Source: Hydractinia symbiolongicarpus
Lineage: Eukaryota; Cnidaria; Hydrozoa; Anthoathecata; Hydractiniidae
Reading direction: 5' to 3'
DNA length: 64,000 nucleotides
Assembly: GCF_029227915.1 (NCBI RefSeq)
Contig: NC_079877.1
Span: 7,442,001 to 7,506,000, forward strand
Below are positions 1 to 11,935 of the stretch, in pieces. The translations under genes were made by a program, and so were the position numbers. Below the pieces are notes generated by a model. It had not been told where the DNA came from. It did not search any database and was given only the letters and a program-made list of their open reading frames with translations. Within the stretch, counting starts at the first letter, position 1. Every line of letters starts with the position of its first letter.

Positions 1-2950
1 ATGGAACTCACCGATTACACTGGGCGCTGTGGTAACGCTTTATTTAAAAATTAAGTTAAATAAGTCACTTTGTACTGTGGGACCAATCCTAACCGTTCTC
101 GCGCGCTGAAGAAATAGAAACAGTTTCTAAAACTAAATTTCATTGATATTCTAACGGTGTCAATCCGTTTGAGTTACAACGGTTGCGTCACATCTTTAGT
201 ACCAACATGTATTTAGTGATTTCCTTCTGATATTACTAAGTTGTATCGCTTTTAACAGTGAAACGATTGACCGTGGGAATTAATTCAACTGATTCTGGAC
301 TGTGACCTTATAAATGTGATTAATGCGCCAATTGGTCTCCAAGGAATAACATTCTTCTTAATTTGACATGATTGCCGGAACTCAGCAATTACACTGAACA
401 CCCTGTGGTAGCGATTCATTTAAAAATTTAGATAAATAAGTCATTTTTACTGTGGAAACAGTCCTAGCCGTTAGCGCGCGCTGAAGAAATAGAGACAGTT
501 TCAAAAACTACATTTCATTGACTTTCTAACGGTGTCAATCCGTTTGAGTTAAAACGGTTGCGTCACATATTCGTACCAACATGTATTTAGTGATTTCCTT
601 CCGATATTACTAAGTTGTATCGCTTTCAACAGTGAAACGATTGACTGTGGGACTTAGTTGAACTGAATTTGGACTTTGACCTTATAAATGTAATAAATGA
701 GCCATTTTGACTAAAAGAAATAACATTCTTCTTAATTTGACATGATTGCTGGAACTCAGCGATTACACTGGGCGCTGTGGTAGCGCTTTGTTTAAAAATT
801 AGGATAAATAAGTCATTTAGTACTGTGGAAACAATCCTAGCCGTTATCGGGCGTTGAAGAAATAGAGAAAGTTTCAAAAACTTAATTTCATTGACTTTCT
901 AACCGTGTCAATCCGTTTGAGTTACAACGGTTGCGTCACATATTCGTACCAACATGTATTTAGTGATTTCCTTCCGATATTACTAAGTTGTATCGCTTTC
1001 AACAGTGAAACGAGTGACTGTGGGAGTTAGTTGAACTGATTTTGGGCTTTGACCTTATAAATGTGATAAATTAGTCATTTTGACTACAAGAAATGACATT
1101 CTTCTTAGTTTGACATGATTGCTGGAACTCAGCGATTACACTGGGCGCTGTGGTAACGCTTTATTTAAAAACTAAGAAAAATAAGTCATTTTGTACTGTG
1201 GGACCAATCCTAGCCGTTATCGCGCGCTGAAGAAATAGAGAGAGTTTCAAAAACCACATTTCATTGACTTTCTAACGGTGTCAATCCGTTTGAGTTAAAA
1301 CGGTTGCGTCACATATTCGTACCAACATGTATTTAGTGATTTTCTTCCGATATTACTAAGTTGTATCGCTTTCAACAGCGAAACGATTGACTGTGGGACT
1401 TAATTGAACTGATTTGGGACTTTAACCTTATAAATGTAATAAATGAGCCATTTTGACTAAAAGAAATAACATTCCTCTTAATTTGACATGATTGCTGGAA
1501 CTCAGCGATTACACTGGGCGCTGTGGTAGCGCTTTGTTTAAAAATTAGGATAAATAAGTCATTTAGTACTGTGGAAACAATCCTAGCCGTTATCGCGCGC
1601 TGAAGAAATAGAGACAGTTTCAAAAACTACATTTCATTGAATTTCTAACCGTGTCAATCCGTTTGAGTTACAACGGTTGCGTCACATATTCGTACCAACA
1701 TGTATTTAGTGATTTCCTTCCGATATTACTAAGTTGTATCGCTTTTAACAGTGAAACGATTGACCGTGGGAATTAATTCAACTGATTCTGGACTGTGATC
1801 TTATAAATTGATTAATGCGCCAATTAGTCTCCAAGGAATAACATTCTTATGAATTTGACATGATTGCTGGAATTCAGGGGTTACATTAGGCTCTTCGGTA
1901 GCGCTTTATTTAAAAATTTGGATAAATAAGATTTTCTTACTCTGGGACCAATGCTGGCCGTTAGCACGCGCTGAAGAAATAAAGACATTCTCAAAAACTA
2001 CATTTCATTGATTTTTTGGCGGTATAATTCCGTTTGAGTTACAACGGTTGCGTCACATATTCGTACCAACATGTATTTAGCGAAAGTATTCGGATATTAC
2101 TAGGTTCCATCGTTCTAACAGTGAAACGATTGACTGTGGGACTTAATTGAACTAACTTTGGACTTTGACCTCATAAGTGTGATAAATGAGACAATTGGAC
2201 TCCAAGAAAGAACATTCTTCTTAATTTGATATGAGTGCCGGAACTCCGCGATTACACTGGACCCTGTGGTAACGCTTCATTTAAAAATTTAAATGAATAA
2301 GTCATTTTATACTGTGGGACCAATCCTAGCCGTTAGCGCGCGCTGAAGATATAGAGACAGTTTCAAAAACTACATTTCATTGACTTTCTAACGGTGTCAA
2401 TCCGTTTGAGTTAAAGCGGTTGCGTCACGTATTCGTACCAACATGTATTTAGTGATTTCCTTCCGATATTACTAAGTTGTATCGCTTTCAACAGTGAAAC
2501 GATTGACTGTGGGACTTAGTTGAACTCATTTTTGGACTTTGACCTTATAAATGTGATAAATGAGTCATTTCGACTACAAGAAATGACATTCTTCTTAGCT
2601 TGACATGATTGATGGAACTCACCGATTACACTGGGCGCTGTGGTAACGCTTTATTTAAAAATTAAGATAAATAAGTCACTTTGTACTGTGGGACAAATAC
2701 TAGCCGTTCTCGCGCGCTGAAGAAATAGAAACAGTTTCTAAAACTAAATTTCATTGATTTTCTAACGGTGTGAATCCGTTTGAGTTACAACGGTTGCGTC
2801 ACATCTTCGTACCAACATGTATTTAGTGATTTCCTTCCGATATTACTAAGTTGTATCGCTTTTAACAGTGAAACGATTGACCGTGGGAATTAATTCAACT
2901 GATTCTGGACTGTGACCTTATAAATGTGATTAATGCGCCAATTGGTCTCC

Positions 2951-5185
2951 AAGGAAAAACATTCTTTTTAATTTGATATGATTGCTGGAATTCAGCGGTT
3001 GCATTAGGCTCTGCAGTAGCGTTTTATTTAAAATTTAGATAATTAAGATTTTTCTACTGTGGGACCAATCCTGGCCGTTAGCACGCGCTGAAGAAATAAA
3101 AACATTCTCAAAAACTACATTTCATTAATTTCTTGGCGGTATAATTCCGTTTGAGTTACAACGGTTGCGTCACATATTCGTACCAACATGTATTTAGCGA
3201 AAGTATTCGGATATTACTAGGTTGCATCGCTTTTAACTGTGAAACGTTTGACTGTGCGACTTAATTGAACTGATTTTGGACTTTCACCTTATAAATGTTA
3301 TAAGTGAGACAATTGGACTCCAAGAAATAACATTCTTCTTAATTTGACATGATTGCTGGAACTCAGCGATTACACTGGGCGCTGTGGTAGCGCTTTATTT
3401 AAAAATTAAGATGAATAAGTCATTTTTTACTGTGGGACTAATCCTAGCCGTTACTTCGCGCTAAAGAAAAAGAGACAGCTTCAAAAAGTACATTTCATTG
3501 ACTTTCTAACGGTGTCAATCCGTTTGAGTTACAACGGTTGGGTCACATATTCGTACCAACATGTATTTAGCAATATTTTTCTGATATTACTAGGTTCCAT
3601 CGCTTCTAACAGTGAAACGATTGACTGTGGGACTTAATTGAACTAACTTTGGACTGTGACCTCATAAGTGTGATAAATGAGACAATTGGACTCAAAGAAA
3701 GAACATTCTTCTTAATTTGACATGATTGCCGGAACTCAGCAATTACACTGAACACCCTGTGGTAGCGATTCATTTAAAAATTTAGATAAATAAGTCATTT
3801 TTACTGCGGGAACAATCCTAGCCGTTAGCGCGCGCTGAAGATATAGAGACAGTTTCAAAAACTCCATTTCATTGATTTTCTAACGGTGTCAATCCGCTTG
3901 ACTTACAACGGTTGCGTCACACATTCGTACCAACATGTATTTAGTGATTTTGTTCCGATATTACTAAGTTGTATCGCTTTCAACAGTGAAACGATTGACT
4001 GTGGGACTTAATTGAACTGATTTTGGATTTTGACCTTATAAATGTGATAAATGAGTCATTTTGACTACAAGAAATGATATTCTTCTTAATTTGACATGAT
4101 TGCTGAAACTCAGCGATTACACTGGGAGCTGTGGTAAGGCTTTATTTAAAAATTAAGATAAATAAGTCATTTTTCACTGTGGGACCAATCCTAGCCGTTA
4201 TCGCGCGCTGAAGAAATAGAGACAGTTTCTAAAACTAAATTTCATTGATTTTCTAACGGTGTCAATCCGTTTGAGTTACAACGGTTGCGTCACACATTCG
4301 TACCAACATGTATTTAGTGATTTTTTTCCGATATTACTAAGTTGTATCGCTTTCAACAGTGAAACGATTGACTGTGGGACTTAATTGAACTGATTTTGGA
4401 GTTTGACCTTATAAATGTGATTAATGCGCCAATTGGTCTCCAAGGAATAACATTCTTCTTAACTTGATATGATTGCTGGAATTCAGCGGTTACATTAGGC
4501 TCTGCAGTAGTGTTTTATTTAAAATTTAGATAAATATGATTTTCCTACTGTGGGACCAATCCTGGCCGTTAGCACGCGCTGAAGAAATAAAGACATTCTC
4601 AAAAACTACATTTCATTAATTTCTTGGCGGTATGATTCCGTTTGAGTTACAACGGTTGCGTCACATATTCGTACCAACATGTATTTAGCTAAAGTATTCG
4701 GATATTACTAGGTTGCATCGCTTTTAACTGTGAAACGTTTGACTGTGCGACTTAATTGAACTGATTTTGGACTTTCACCTTATAAATGTTATAAGTGAGA
4801 CAATTGGACTCCAAGAAATAAAATTCTTCTTAATTTGACATGATTGCTGGAACTCAGCAATTACACTGGGCGCTGTGGTAGCGCTTTATTTAAAAATTAA
4901 GATAAATAAGTCATTTTTTACTGTGGGACTAATCCTAGCCGTTAGTTCGCGCTGAAGAAAAAGAGACAGCTTCAAAAAGTACATTTCATTGACTTTCTAA
5001 CGGTGTCAATCCGTTTGAGTTACAACGGTTGGGTCACATATTCGTACCAACATGTATTTAGCGAAAGTATTCGGATATTACTAGGTTGCATCGCTTTTAA
5101 CTGTGAAACGTTTGACTGTGCGACTTAATTGAACTGATTTTGGACTTTCACCTTATAAATGTTATAAGTGAGACCATTGGACTCC
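2951..5185 (+). repeat. Higher-order repeat, copy 1 (six monomers F-A-B-C-D-E)
   Basis: Six distinguishable monomers follow one another: F ('ggttgcattaggctctgcag'), A ('aagatgaataagtc' with 'cttcgcgctaaag'), B ('cactgaacaccctgtgg'), C ('cactgggagctgtggtaagg'), D ('ttaggctctgcagtagtg') and E ('gttagttcgcgctgaag'). The same order restarts 2235 bases downstream. Unit edges are approximate because the array is continuous. Confidence 0.85.
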
Positions 5186-7261
5186 AAGGAATAACATTCT
5201 TTTTAATTTGATATGATTGCTGGAATTCAGCGGTTGCATTAGGCTCTGCAGTAGCGTTTTATTTAAAATTTAGATAATTAAGATTTTTCTACTGTGGGAC
5301 CAATCCTGGCCGTTAGCACGCGCTGAAGAAATAAAAACATTCTCAAAAACTACATTTCATTAATTTCTTGGCGGTATAATTCCATTTGAGTTACAACGGT
5401 TGCGTCACATATTCGTACCAACATGTATTTAGCGAAAGTATTCGGATATTACTAGGTTGCATCGCTTTTAACTGTGAAACGTTTGACTGTGCGACTTAAT
5501 TGAACTGATTTTGGACTTTCACCTTATAAATGTTATAAGTGAGACAATTGGACTCCAAGAAATAACATTCTTCTTAATTTGACATGATTGCTGGAACTCA
5601 GCGATTACACTGGGCGCTGTGGTAGCGCTTTATTTAAAAATTAAGATGAATAAGTCATTTTTTACTGTGGGACTAATCCTAGCCGTTACTTCGCGCTAAA
5701 GAAAAAGAGACAGCTTCAAAAAGTACATTTCATTGACTTTCTAACGGTGTCAATCCGTTTGAGTTACAACGGTTGGGTCACATATTCGTACCAACATGTA
5801 TTTAGCAATATTTTTCTGATATTACTAGGTTCCATCGCTTCTAACAGTGAAACGATTGACTGTGGGACTTAATTGAACTAACTTTGGACTGTGACCTCAT
5901 AAGTGTGATAAATGAGACAATTGGACTCAAAGAAAGAACATTCTTCTTAATTTGACATGATTGCCGGAACTCAGCAATTACACTGAACACCCTGTGGTAG
6001 CGATTCATTTAAAAATTTAGATAAATAAGTCATTTTTACTGCGGGAACAATCCTAGCCGTTAGCGCGCGCTGAAGATATAGAGACAGTTTCAAAAACTCC
6101 ATTTCATTGATTTTCTAACGGTGTCAATCCGCTTGACTTACAACGGTTGCGTCACACATTCGTACCAACATGTATTTAGTGATTTTGTTCCGATATTACT
6201 AAGTTGTATCGCTTTCAACAGTGAAACGATTGACTGTGGGACTTAATTGAACTGATTTTGGATTTTGACCTTATAAATGTGATAAATGAGTCATTTTGAC
6301 TACAAGAAATGATATTCTTCTTAATTTGACATGATTGCTGAAACTCAGCTATTACACTGGGAGCTGTGGTAAGGCTTTATTTAAAAATTAAGATAAATAA
6401 GTCATTTTTCACTGTGGGACCAATCCTAGCCGTTATCGCGCGCTGAAGAAATAGAGACAGTTTCTAAAACTAAATTTCATTGATTTTCTAACGGTGTCAA
6501 TCCGTTTGAGTTACAACGGTTGCGTCACACATTCGTACCAACATGTATTTAGTGATTTTTTTCCGATATTACTAAGTTGTATCGCTTTCAACAGTGAAAC
6601 GATTGACTGTGGGACTTAATTGAACTGATTTTGGAGTTTGACCTTATAAATGTGATTAATGCGCCAATTGGTCTCCAAGGAATAACATTCTTCTTAACTT
6701 GATATGATTGCTGGAATTCAGCGGTTACATTAGGCTCTGCAGTAGTGTTTTATTTAAAATTTAGATAAATATGATTTTCCTACTGTGGGACTAATCCTGG
6801 CCGTTAGCACGCGCTGAAGAAATAAAGACATTCTCAAAAACTACATTTCATTAATTTCTTGGCGGTATGATTCCGTTTGAGTTACAACGGTTGCGTCACA
6901 TATTCGTACCAACATGTATTTAGCGAAAGTATTCGGATATTACTAGGTTGCATCGCTTTTAACTGTGAAACGTTTGACTGTGCGACTTAATTGAACTGAT
7001 TTTGGACTTTCACCTTATAAATGTTATAAGTGAGACAATTGGACTCCAAGAAATAACATTCTTCTTAATTTGACATGATTGCTGGAACTCAGCAATTACA
7101 CTGGGCGCTGTGGTAGCGCTTTATTTAAAAATTAAGATAAATAAGTCATTTTTTACTGTGGGACTAATCCTAGCCGTTAGTTCGCGCTGTAGAAAAAGAG
7201 ACAGCTTCAAAAAGTACATTTCATTGACTTTCTAACGGTGTCAATCCGTTTGAGTTACAAC
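5186..7261 (+). repeat. Higher-order repeat, copy 2 (F-A-B-C-D-E, interrupted)
   Basis: Repeats copy 1 at an offset of 2235 bases with very few differences. It stops matching in the second half of monomer E near 7262, where a different monomer type takes over and the following F monomer is skipped. Confidence 0.85.
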
Positions 7262-7440
7262 GGTTGCGTCACATATTCGTACCAACATGTATTTAGTGAT
7301 TTCCTTCCGATATTACTAAGTTGTATCGCTTTCAACAGTGAAACGATTGACTGTGGGACTTAGTTGAACTGAATTTGGACTTTGACCTTATAAATGTAAT
7401 AAATGAGCCATTTTGACTAAAAGAAATAACATTCTTCTTA
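7262..7440 (+). repeat. Mosaic patch copied from a distant monomer type
   Basis: This stretch carries the rare string 'ttagttgaactgaatttgg' and otherwise matches about 555-735, 18 monomers upstream (offset about 6706). It lies between monomers E and A of the higher-order repeat and replaces monomer F. Gene conversion or unequal crossing-over would explain it. Confidence 0.7.
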
Positions 7441-9100
7441 ATTTGACATGATTGCTGGAACTCAGCGATTACACTGGGCGCTGTGGTAGCGCTTTATTTA
7501 AAAATTAAGATGAATAAGTCATTTTTTACTGTGGGACTAATCCTAGCCGTTACTTCGCGCTAAAGAAAAAGAGACAGCTTCAAAAAGTACATTTCATTGA
7601 CTTTCTAACGGTGTCAATCCGTTTGAGTTACAACGGTTGGGTCACATATTCGTACCAACATGTATTTAGCAATATTTTTCTGATATTACTAGGTTCCATC
7701 GCTTCTAACAGTGAAACGATTGACTGTGGGACTTAATTGAACTAACTTTGGACTGTGACCTCATAAGTGTGATAAATGAGACAATTGGACTCAAAGAAAG
7801 AACATTCTTCTTAATTTGACATGATTGCCGGAACTCAGCAATTACACTGAACACCCTGTGGTAGCGATTCATTTAAAAATTTAGATAAATAAGTCATTTT
7901 TACTGCGGGAACAATCCTAGCCGTTAGCGCGCGCTGAAGATATAGAGACAGTTTCAAAAACTCCATTTCATTGATTTTCTAACGGTGTCAATCCGCTTGA
8001 CTTACAACGGTTGCGTCACACATTCGTACCAACATGTATTTAGTGATTTTGTTCCGATATTACTAAGTTGTATCGCTTTCAACAGTGAAACGATTGACTG
8101 TGGGACTTAATTGAACTGATTTTGGATTTTGACCTTATAAATGTGATAAATGAGTCATTTTGACTACAAGAAATGATATTCTTCTTAATTTGACATGATT
8201 GCTGAAACTCAGCGATTACACTGGGAGCTGTGGTAAGGCTTTATTTAAAAATTAAGATAAATAAGTCATTTTTCACTGTGGGACCAATCCTAGCCGTTAT
8301 CGCGCGCTGAAGAAATAGAGACAGTTTCTAAAACTAAATTTCATTGATTTTCTAACGGTGTCAATCCGTTTGAGTTACAACGGTTGCGTCACACATTCGT
8401 ACCAACATGTATTTAGTGATTTTTTTCCGATATTACTAAGTTGTATCGCTTTCAACAGTGAAACGATTGACTGTGGGACTTAATTGAACTGATTTTGGAG
8501 TTTGACCTTATAAATGTGATTCATGCGCCAATTGGTCTCCAAGGAATAACATTCTTCTTAACTTGATATGATTGCTGGAATTCAGCGGTTACATTAGGCT
8601 CTGCAGTAGTGTTTTATTTAAAATTTAGATAAATATGATTTTCCTACTGTGGGACCAATCCTGGCCGTTAGCACGCGCTGAAGAAATAAAGACATTCTCA
8701 AAAACTACATTTCATTAATTTCTTGGCGGTATGATTCCGTTTGAGTTACAACGGTTGCGTCACATATTCGTACCAACATGTATTTAGCGAAAGTATTCGG
8801 ATATTACTAGGTCGCATCGTTTTTAACTGTGAAACGTTTGACTGTGCGACTTAATTGAACTGATTTTGGACTTTCACCTTATAAATGTTATAAGTGAGAC
8901 AATTGGACTCCAAGAAATAACATTCTTCTTAATTTGACATGATTGCTGGAACTCAGCAATTACACTGGGCGCTGTGGTAGCGCTTTATTTAAAAATTAAG
9001 ATAAATAAGTCATTTTTTACTGTGGGACTAATCCTAGCCGTTAGTTCGCGCTGAAGAAAAAGAGACAGCTTCAAAAACTACATTTCATTGACTTTCTAAC
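7441..9100 (+). repeat. Higher-order repeat, copy 3 (A-B-C-D-E)
   Basis: The A-to-E order recurs at an offset of 1864 bases from copy 2, five rather than six monomers. It ends near 9160, where an E-like left half joins a half carrying 'gtgattttgttccgat', the marker seen just before C monomers. Confidence 0.8.
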
Positions 9101-9715
9101 GGTGTCAATCCGTTTGAGTTACAACGGTTGGGTCACATATTCGTACCAACATGTATTTAGTGATTTTGTTCCGATATTACTAAGTTGTATCGCTTTCAAC
9201 AGTGAAACGATTGACTGTGGGACTTAATTGAACTGATTTTGGATTTTGACCTTATAAATGTGATAAATGAGTCATTTTGACTACAAGAAATGATATTCTT
9301 CTTAATTTGACATGATTGCTGAAACTCAGCGATTACACTGGGCGCTGTGGTAAGGCTTTATTCAAAAATTAAGATAAATAAGTCATTTTTTTACTGTGGG
9401 ACCAATCCTAGCCGTTATCGCGCGCTGAAGAAATAGAGACAGTTTCTAAAACTAAATTTCATTGATTTTCTAACGGTGTCAATCCGTTTGAGTTACAACG
9501 GTTGCGTCACACATTCGTACCAACATGTATTTAGTGATTTTTTTCCGATATTACTAAGTTGTATCGCTTTCAACAGTGAAACGATTGACTGTGGGACTTA
9601 ATTGAACTGATTTCGGACTTTGACCTTATAAATGAGATAAATGAGTCATTTTGACTACAAGAAATGATATTCTTCTTAATTTGACATGATTGCTGGAACT
9701 CAGCGATTACACTGG

Positions 9716-9730
9716 GCGCTGTGGTAGCGC
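9716..9730 (+). other. Short perfect hairpin inside the monomer (example copy)
   Basis: The sequence gcgct-gtggt-agcgc forms a 5-bp perfect stem with a 5-base loop. Many class I monomers keep it at this position. B-type monomers ('ggaccctgtggtagcgatt') and D/F types lack the left arm, so it is not universal. Any function is unknown. Confidence 0.5.
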
Positions 9731-9862
9731 TTTGTTTAAAAGTTAAGATAAATAAGTCATTTATTACTGTGGAAACAATCCTAGCCGTTATAGCGCGCTG
9801 AAGAAGTAGAGACAGTTTCAAAAACTACATTTCATTGACTTTCTAACGGTGTCAATCCGTTT

Positions 9863-9906
9863 GAGTTACAACGGTTGCGTCACATATTCGTACCAACATG
9901 TATTTA
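9863..9906 (+). other. Most conserved box of the monomer (example copy)
   Basis: The ~44-bp segment from 'gagttacaacggttgcgtca' to 'caacatgtattta' is nearly the same in class I and class II monomers, although the bases on both sides differ between classes. Common variants are ttgggtcac, ttgtgtcac, cagctgcgtcac and 'aatcgtaccagcatg'. Conservation across diverged classes resembles protein-binding boxes in other satellites. This is inference, with no known motif matched in full. Confidence 0.5.
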
Positions 9907-11561
9907 GTGATTTCCTTCCGATATTACTAAGTTGTATCGCTTTTAACAGTGAAACGATTGACCGTGGGAATTAATTCAACTGATTCTGGACTGTGACCTT
10001 ATAAATGTGATTAATGCGCCAATTGGTCTCCAAGGAATAACATTCTTCTTAATTTGATATGATTGCTGGAATTTAGCGGTTACATTAGGCTCTGCGGTAG
10101 CGCTTTGTTTAAAAATTTAGATAAATAAGTCATTTATTACTGTGGAAACAATCCTAGCCGTTATCACGCGCTGAAGAAATAGAGACAGTTTCAAAAACTA
10201 CATTTCATTGACTTTCTAACGGTGTCAATCCGTTTGAGTTAAAACGGTTGCGTCACGTATTCGTACCAACATGTATTTAGTGATTTCCTTCCGATATTAC
10301 TAAGTTGTATCGCTTTCAACAGTGAAACGATTGACTGTGGGACTTAGTTGAACTCATTTTTGGACTTTGACCTTATAAATGTGATAAATGAGTCATTTCG
10401 ACTACAAGAAATGACATTCTTCTTAGCTTGACATGATTGATGGAACTCACCGATTACACTGGGCGCTGTGGTAACGCTTTATTTAAAAATTAAGATAAAT
10501 AAGTCACTTTGTACTGTTGGAAAAATCATAGCCGTTCTCGCGCGCTGAAGAAATAGAAACAGTTTCTAAAACTAAATTTCATTGATATTCTAACGGTGTC
10601 AATCCGTTTGAGTTACAACGGTTGCGTCACATCTTCGTACCAACATGTATTTAGTGATTTCCTTCCGATATTACTAAGTTGTATCGCTTTTAACAGTGAA
10701 ACGATTGACCGTGGGAATTAATTCAACTGATTCTGGACTGTGACCTTATAAATGTGATTAATGCGCCAATTGGTCTCCAAGGAATAACATTCCCCATAAT
10801 TTGATATGATTCCTGGAATTCAGCGGTTACATTAGGCTCTGCGGTAGCGCTTTATTCAAAAATTTAGATAAATAAGATTTTCCTACTGTGGGACCAATCC
10901 TGACCGTTAGCACGCGCTGAAGAAATAAAGACATTCTCAAAAACTACATTTCATTGATTTCTTGGCGGTATAATTCCGTTTGATTTACAACGGTTGCGTC
11001 ACATATTCGTACCAACATGTATTTAGCGATATTTTTCTGATATTACTAGGTTGCATCGCTTCTAACACTGAAACGATTGACTGTGGGACTTAATTGAGCT
11101 AACTTTGAACTGTGACCTCATAAGTGTGATAAATGAGACAATTGGACTACAAGAAAGAACATTCTTCTTAATTTCACATGATTGCCGGAACTCAGCGATT
11201 ACACTGGACCCAGTGGTAGCGATTCATTTAAAAATTTAGATAAATAAGTCATTTTTTACTGTGGGACCAATCCTAGCCGTTATCGCGCACTGAAGAAATA
11301 GAGACAGTTTCTAAAACTAAATTTCATTGATTTTCTAACGGAGTCAATCCGTTTGAGTTACAAGGGTTGCGTCACATATTCGTACTAACATGTATTTAGT
11401 GATTTTTTTCCGATATTTCTAAGTTGTATCGCTTTCAACAGTGAAACGATTGACTGTGGGTCTTAATGGAACTGATTTTGGACTTTGACCTCGTAAGTGT
11501 GATAAATGAGACAATTGGACTCCAAGAAAGAACGTTCTTCTTAATTTGACATGATTGCCGG

Positions 11562-11573
11562 AACTCAGCGATT
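11562..11573. repeat. Target-site duplication, left copy (Penelope-like element)
   Basis: aactcagcgatt here is repeated at 14378-14389 on the other side of the element. It occurs once in the uninterrupted paralogous monomer at 15495-15506. Confidence 0.85.
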
Positions 11574-11590
11574 TTCATAAAAATTACGAC
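11574..11590 (-). repeat. Terminal direct repeat, 3' end of Penelope-like element
   Basis: The 17 bases ttcataaaaattacgac are identical to 14361-14377. On the element's strand they read as the start of a following unit. Adjacent 'att' and 'a' match by chance on both sides, so the exact edge is uncertain by up to 3 bases. Confidence 0.85.
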
Positions 11591-11636
11591 ACGTTTTATT
11601 TTTGACATGTTTCGACTTTACCAAAGTCATCTTCAG
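11588..11636 (-). ncRNA. Hammerhead-ribozyme-like motif (type I order) in Penelope-like 3' region
   Basis: On the minus strand, 5' to 3': CUGAAGA (11636-11630, fits CUGANGA); one extra U (11629); stem II GACUUU-GGU-AAAGUC (11628-11614); GAA with the paired A (11613-11610); stem III ACAUGU (11610-11605) pairing over six positions with ACGUGU (11594-11589, one G-U); a 10-base loop; and GUC, with cleavage predicted between 11588 and 11587. Stem I would use 11587-11574 and bases above 11636 and pairs weakly. Hammerheads are known in Penelope-like elements. The extra U before stem II departs from the minimal consensus, so activity is uncertain. Confidence 0.72.
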
Positions 11637-11694
11637 AATATTATACAAAAGTTGATACATACACTCTTTATACAAAAATTTTTTTGAAAGTTAT

Positions 11695-11720
11695 TTAAAT
11701 ATTTCCCAAAAGTACAATTT
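11695..11720. repeat. 26-bp direct repeat, copy 1, in Penelope-like 3' region
   Basis: The segment begins 'ttaaatatttcccaaaag' and is identical to 11823-11848. Confidence 0.85.
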
Positions 11721-11822
11721 ATATGAATTATACACAAGCTAGTACATGTTGACAAAATAATATTAGATAAACTAACAAAAGTTAGTTAAATAAAATTTAT
11801 ATACACAATTTGTTTAAGACAA

Positions 11823-11848
11823 TTAAATATTTCCCAAAAGTACAATTT
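11823..11848. repeat. 26-bp direct repeat, copy 2, in Penelope-like 3' region
   Basis: Identical to 11695-11720. The two copies bracket about 100 bases of AT-rich sequence, which suggests a small internal tandem duplication in this element or its family. Confidence 0.85.
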
Positions 11849-11935
11849 TTAATTTATTAAATGAATTTAAAATGCTAAATCAATATCTGAGTAACAAAAA
11901 CGATATTGAACAAGCGGCTAATACAAAACATAAAA

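Larger units (their letters stand above)
1..11573 (+). repeat. Satellite block I, ~373-bp monomers (about 31 copies)
   Basis: Head-to-tail copies of one ~373-bp unit; landmark strings such as 'tgacatgattgctggaactc' and 'caacatgtatttag' recur about every 373 bases. One hand-counted stretch (9841-10200) is about 36% G+C. Class I and class II monomers alternate irregularly. Nucleotides 1-360 closely match 2611-2950 and 10441-10790, so related modules recur at 7- and 21-monomer distances. No gene is visible. Open frames of up to 83 codons on the minus strand follow from the repeat itself and are not annotated as genes. The block ends where the Penelope-like element is inserted. Confidence 0.97.
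11591..11935 (-). other. 3' untranslated region of Penelope-like element
   Basis: AT-rich, 345 bases, with no ORF. It contains the hammerhead-like motif at its distal end and two copies of a 26-bp sequence at 11695-11720 and 11823-11848 (offset 128). In tandem transcripts this region would also lie upstream of the next unit, so it may act as promoter or leader; that is inference. Confidence 0.7.

Noticed and set aside
1065-1080. TATA-like 'cttataaatg' and AP-1-like 'tgagtcatt' in each monomer as a promoter
   Set aside because: Short motifs in AT-rich DNA that recur only because the monomer recurs; no independent sign of transcription.
9888-9906. CENP-B box in the conserved segment
   Set aside because: Only TTCGnnnnA matches; the CGGG half of the box is absent (ATGT instead).
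11571-11591. A longer (20-21 bp) terminal repeat of the Penelope-like element
   Set aside because: The outer 'att' on the left and 'a' on the right belong to the satellite target, as the empty site at 15495-15506 shows; 17 bp is the supported length.
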